Shown here piece after piece: positions 61,204 through 64,000 of a DNA stretch of 64,000 nt. How positions within the stretch are numbered: position 1 is the stretch's first letter; each line of letters begins with the position of its first letter. The translations under genes were made by a program, and so were the position numbers. This stretch comes from an uncultured Burkholderiaceae bacterium (lineage in GTDB: Bacteria > Pseudomonadota > Gammaproteobacteria > Burkholderiales > Burkholderiaceae_B): the NCBI GenBank assembly GCA_937888805.1, contig CALBEY010000134.1, positions 1 through 64,000 on the forward strand, in the 5' to 3' direction. The notes under the pieces were generated by a model. It was not told the DNA's origin. It saw only the letters and a program-made list of their open reading frames with translations, and searched no databases.

Positions 61204-62166
61204 ATGATTTTTGTCACCGGTGCTAACGGTTTTGTGGGTTCTGCACTCTGCACTCGGCTATCTGAGCAAAAAACACCGGTGGTTGCCGCCTCGCGCACCG
61301 ATGGTAGTACCCGTCATTTGGCGCAATTGCCTTATGTGACAGCGTGTTTAGCGCCTGATTTGTTGAGCAGCGGGGCTGAGCAAGAATGGACGTCGGTTCT
61401 GGCAGGTTGTGAGGTGGTGGTGCATGCGGCAGCGCGTGTTCACGTCATGAGCACCCACGCTGACGATGCCGCTTTGTTTACCCAAATTAATGTCAACGGG
61501 ACTTTGACCGTGGCTCGGGCTGCTGTTCGTGCAGGGGTGAGACGGTTTGTTTATCTCAGTACCGTCAAAGTGCATGGCGAGCGCACAGCAATAGGCAAGC
61601 CTTTCGTGTTCAATCAAGCGCCCTGTCCTCTTGGCGCGTACGCCATTTCAAAGTATCAGGCTGAACAAGGGCTGCGTGACATCGCCACTGAGACCGGTTT
61701 AGAGCTGGTGATCATCCGACCACCTTTGGTCTATGGCCCCGGTGCCAGTGGTAATTTGGCTTTGCTGATGCGCTGGCTAGCCAAAGGGGTGCCGCTACCG
61801 GTTGGCGCCATGGATCAAAACGCACGTAGCTTGGTTGGGCTCGATAATCTCGTGGACCTGATGGTGACATCAACTTGGCATCACGCCGCGGCTAATCAAA
61901 CCTTTTTGGTCAGCGATGATCATGACCTCAGCACGCTTGAACTGGTCCGCCTGATTGCTCAAGCGGGCCGTCTGCCTGCGCGAACCGTCAGCGTGCCAGT
62001 ACCTATTTTACGCGGCTTGGCTAGCTTGGTCGGAAAGTCTGGCTATGTCGATCGACTGACAGAAAGCCTGCAAGTGGATATTTCGGCGACCAAAGCGCTG
62101 CTGGGTTGGTCTGCGCCTGTCAGCATTAGAGACTCGATGGCCCGATTGTTTGAGTCTTGCGCTTGA
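61204..62166 (+). CDS. NAD-dependent epimerase/dehydratase (extended SDR family)
   Basis: From ATG 61204 it has 320 residues. The Rossmann loop TGANGFVG is at 5-12 and the catalytic pair Tyr146/Lys150 in YAISK; RPPLVYGPGASGNL and RSLVGLDNLVDLM are typical of sugar-nucleotide 4-epimerases/dehydrogenases such as UDP-GlcNAc 4-epimerase relatives. Being next to lapA-lapB-hldE, an LPS cluster, it may act on a surface sugar nucleotide. The substrate is unknown. The frame is open from 61177, but that part is not family-like. Confidence 0.85.
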   Translation: MIFVTGANGFVGSALCTRLSEQKTPVVAASRTDGSTRHLAQLPYVTACLAPDLLSSGAEQEWTSVLAGCEVVVHAAARVHVMSTHADDAALFTQINVNGTLTVARAAVRAGVRRFVYLSTVKVHGERTAIGKPFVFNQAPCPLGAYAISKYQAEQGLRDIATETGLELVIIRPPLVYGPGASGNLALLMRWLAKGVPLPVGAMDQNARSLVGLDNLVDLMVTSTWHHAAANQTFLVSDDHDLSTLELVRLIAQAGRLPARTVSVPVPILRGLASLVGKSGYVDRLTESLQVDISATKALLGWSAPVSIRDSMARLFESCA

Positions 62167-62283
62167 CAATGTGATTCGTGTGTTCAGTGTGGTTCGTTCA
62201 CGCAAGCCCTTGGATTACAATGAAAAGCATTGGGGCATCGTCAGACGCCATTCATTTGTTTCTCTCAGTGGAGAGTACCCGCC

Positions 62284-62589
62284 ATGCGTTATCTTGCTTG
62301 GGCTATCAAACTGGTGGTTTTTGTGTTTGTGGTGTTGTTTGCCTATAAGAACACGACACCGGTCGAGGTTGTTTTTTTTGACGGTATTCTGTGGTCTGAT
62401 GTGCCGTTAATTGTTGTGATGTTGGTGACATTTGCAGTGGGTGGTTTGTTGGGCGTTGTCATCATGCTGCCAAGCACTTGGCGGGGTCGCCGTGAAGCTG
62501 GCCGACTCAAAAAAGACCTCAATAAAGCGCAGTCTTTGGTGAGTCAATCAAAACCGGTTGCGAACGCCACTGACGGCACACCGCTTTGA
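62284..62589 (+). CDS. lapA: Lipopolysaccharide assembly protein A domain protein
   Basis: Inner-membrane partner of LapB in control of LPS synthesis. It has 101 residues, two helices (about 5-22 and 41-62) and the loop NTTPVEVVFFDGI, then a charged coiled-coil-like tail (RGRREAGRLKKDL). ATG 62284 follows GGAGAG; the frame is open from 62230. A TACAAT box at 62216-62221 may be the -10 of a lapA-lapB-hldE promoter. Confidence 0.92.
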   Translation: MRYLAWAIKLVVFVFVVLFAYKNTTPVEVVFFDGILWSDVPLIVVMLVTFAVGGLLGVVIMLPSTWRGRREAGRLKKDLNKAQSLVSQSKPVANATDGTPL

Positions 62590-62609
62590 TACGGACTTGG
62601 TGAGTTTTT

Positions 62610-63809
62610 ATGGATTTTGAATCCTGGTGGTTGATTCTGTTTCCCCTGCTCTTTGGGCTGGGGTGGATGGCAGCCCGGTTTGATTTTAGGCAAATGCTGT
62701 CAGAAACTCGGGCCTTGCCAGACTCGTACTTCAAGGGATTAAACTTTCTTCTCAACGAGCAGCCTGATCGGGCGATAGATGCTTTTATCGAAGTGGCCAA
62801 GCTTGATCCTGAGACAACTGAGCTGCACTTCGCGCTTGGCAGCCTGTTTCGTCGACGAGGTGAAATGGAGCGCGCGATTCGTGTCCATCAAAGTCTACTT
62901 TCTCGCTCAGACTTACCCGTTCGAGAGCGCGAACACGCGCTGCATGAAATCGCGCAAGATTATCTAAAAGCTGGGATGTTGGATCGAGCTGAGCTGGCCT
63001 ATAAGGAACTCAGCCATACCCTTTACGAAGAATCATCGAGTCGTGCCCTGGTCCGAATCTACGAATCTGAACACGATTGGCCGAGAGCCATCGAGGCCGT
63101 GACGCGCTTGGGCAAATTAACGGGCGAGTCCGTGGCGCAATTGGTGCACTACCACTGCGAAATGGCGCAAGCACGCCTGACACAACAACCCACTGATGTG
63201 TCTGCAGCCAAAGCCGCGCTTTTACTGGCTCGCCAGTGTTTGGATGCGACCGGTGACAGCACACACGCCTCCCACGCCCGCGTACTGATGCTGGCCGGCG
63301 CTATCGCGCAGGGTGAAGGCGACGGGGCGCTTGAGCGTCAGCATTTGCGTCAAGTCATGAAAGACGCACCTGAGTATGTTGGCCTTGTTGCCGACGAGCT
63401 ACAGGCAAACTTTCTGTTAACAGACGAATCGCTCGAGCTATTACGCTTGCTGCGGACCCAGTATGGTCTCTACCCCAGTTTGGACTTGTTTGATGTCGTC
63501 TTTAGACTCATCAACACTCAAGAGGGCAGCCAAGCCGCATGGGTGTTTGCTGAGCAAGCGCTAACGGTTAATCCGAGCCTATTGGGCTTTGAACATGCCT
63601 TACGTGTGAGCGCCAAAACCGAGACGTCGGTTTCTTTGGCGCCAATCGACACAGGCTTGCTACAAAAATTGATCGGTCGACACACCCAACGACTTGAGCG
63701 ATTTGGTTGCCGCGTGTGCGGTTTTCAGGCGAAAGCGTTCTATTGGCAGTGCCCAGGTTGTCATGGTTGGGAGACGTATCCGCCCCGTCGTTTGGAAGAG
63801 TTGCAATGA
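62610..63809 (+). CDS. lapB: Lipopolysaccharide assembly protein B
   Basis: A membrane-anchored TPR protein; in E. coli it directs FtsH to degrade LpxC and so limits LPS synthesis. It has 399 residues: an N-terminal helix (about 6-22, [16 protein letters not shown]), TPR repeats (about 40-340) and a C-terminal rubredoxin-like zinc site CRVCGF and CPGCHGWET that contacts the TPR part. It follows lapA after 20 bases, and its stop overlaps the hldE start. Confidence 0.95.
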   Translation: MDFESWWLILFPLLFGLGWMAARFDFRQMLSETRALPDSYFKGLNFLLNEQPDRAIDAFIEVAKLDPETTELHFALGSLFRRRGEMERAIRVHQSLLSRSDLPVREREHALHEIAQDYLKAGMLDRAELAYKELSHTLYEESSSRALVRIYESEHDWPRAIEAVTRLGKLTGESVAQLVHYHCEMAQARLTQQPTDVSAAKAALLLARQCLDATGDSTHASHARVLMLAGAIAQGEGDGALERQHLRQVMKDAPEYVGLVADELQANFLLTDESLELLRLLRTQYGLYPSLDLFDVVFRLINTQEGSQAAWVFAEQALTVNPSLLGFEHALRVSAKTETSVSLAPIDTGLLQKLIGRHTQRLERFGCRVCGFQAKAFYWQCPGCHGWETYPPRRLEELQ

Positions 63810-64000
63810 ATCAATTTCCGGCTGAAGCCGTCGCGCGTGTTCGCGTATTGGTGGTGGGTGACGTGATGCTTGACCGCTATTGGTTTGGCGACGTTGACCG
63901 TATTTCACCCGAAGCCCCTGTGCCCGTGGTGCGCGTGGCGCGTCGCGAAGACCGCTTAGGCGGGGCTGCCAACGTGGCGCGTAATGCATCCGCGTTAGGC
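63806..64000 (+). CDS. D-glycero-beta-D-manno-heptose-7-phosphate kinase, 5' partial at window end
   Basis: The 65 residues visible include [19 protein letters not shown] (13-31) and [11 protein letters not shown], then [16 protein letters not shown], the ribokinase-fold signature of RfaE1/HldE N-terminal kinase domains that make ADP-heptose for the LPS core. The ATG at 63806 overlaps the lapB stop (ATGA). Whether the adenylyltransferase domain is fused (HldE) or separate (RfaE2) lies beyond the window. Confidence 0.92.
   Translation, partial: MNQFPAEAVARVRVLVVGDVMLDRYWFGDVDRISPEAPVPVVRVARREDRLGGAANVARNASALG

Overview
The window is a chromosome segment of a betaproteobacterium, most likely order Burkholderiales and close to the Alcaligenaceae (Bordetella/Achromobacter side). 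The reasons are the block quinone oxidoreductase - tpiA - secG - tRNA-Leu followed by nuoA-N ending in a DUF2818 gene, the smc-zipA-ligA trio, the gyrA-serC-pheA-hisC-tyrA-aroA-cmk block, ihfB-lapA-lapB-hldE, and a natural glutamine at GyrA position 83. The placement rests on gene order and protein likeness judged by eye, not on a search.

Layout. (1) 1-2046: an accessory scar. A decayed rve/DDE transposase gene (one frameshift, one internal stop) lies next to the C-terminal third of an IS66 transposase. Both abut the 3' end of a tRNA-Ser(UGA) gene, a typical integration site. (2) 2.2-7.4 kb: an MDR quinone oxidoreductase, tpiA, secG, tRNA-Leu(GAG), a cytoplasmic-type asparaginase and a major porin. 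(3) 7.7-22.8 kb: the complete 14-gene complex I operon nuoABCDEFGHIJKLMN plus DUF2818. (4) 22.8-36 kb: serB-mfd (minus) divergent from ispD-ispF (plus), an OmpR/EnvZ-like two-component pair, a fused tsaB-rimI gene, a family 4 uracil-DNA glycosylase, a class III aminotransferase, a broken universal stress protein gene and an LplT-like transporter. (5) 36-47.4 kb: smc-zipA-ligA; a parvulin-bolA-yciB-msrB run on the minus strand; a biotin ECF transporter bioMNY; and gph. (6) 47.4-58.8 kb: a lone HicB-like antitoxin, then cmk-aroA-tyrA-hisC-pheA-serC-gyrA on the minus strand and ompA-ubiG on the plus strand. (7) 59-64 kb: rpsA, ihfB, an SDR epimerase, lapA, lapB and the start of hldE.

How the genes work together. 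Most of the window is core metabolism: respiration (nuo, ubiG), aromatic amino acid and serine synthesis (aroA, pheA, tyrA, hisC, serC, serB), isoprenoid precursors (ispDF), translation and its modification (rpsA, tsaB-rimI, two tRNAs), DNA maintenance (smc, ligA, mfd, UDG, gyrA, ihfB) and envelope biogenesis (secG, zipA, yciB, lapAB, lplT, porins).

I found no CRISPR array, prophage, or large undescribed system. The observations most worth following are these: an apparent inversion of about 11 kb that separates gph from ubiG and cmk from rpsA, with an orphan HicB gene at one breakpoint; the tsaB-rimI fusion; possible leaderless starts for ispD and tsaB; the IS scar at tRNA-Ser; an unexplained protein-like open stretch on the minus strand at 4.7-4.9 kb; and the truncated UspA gene.
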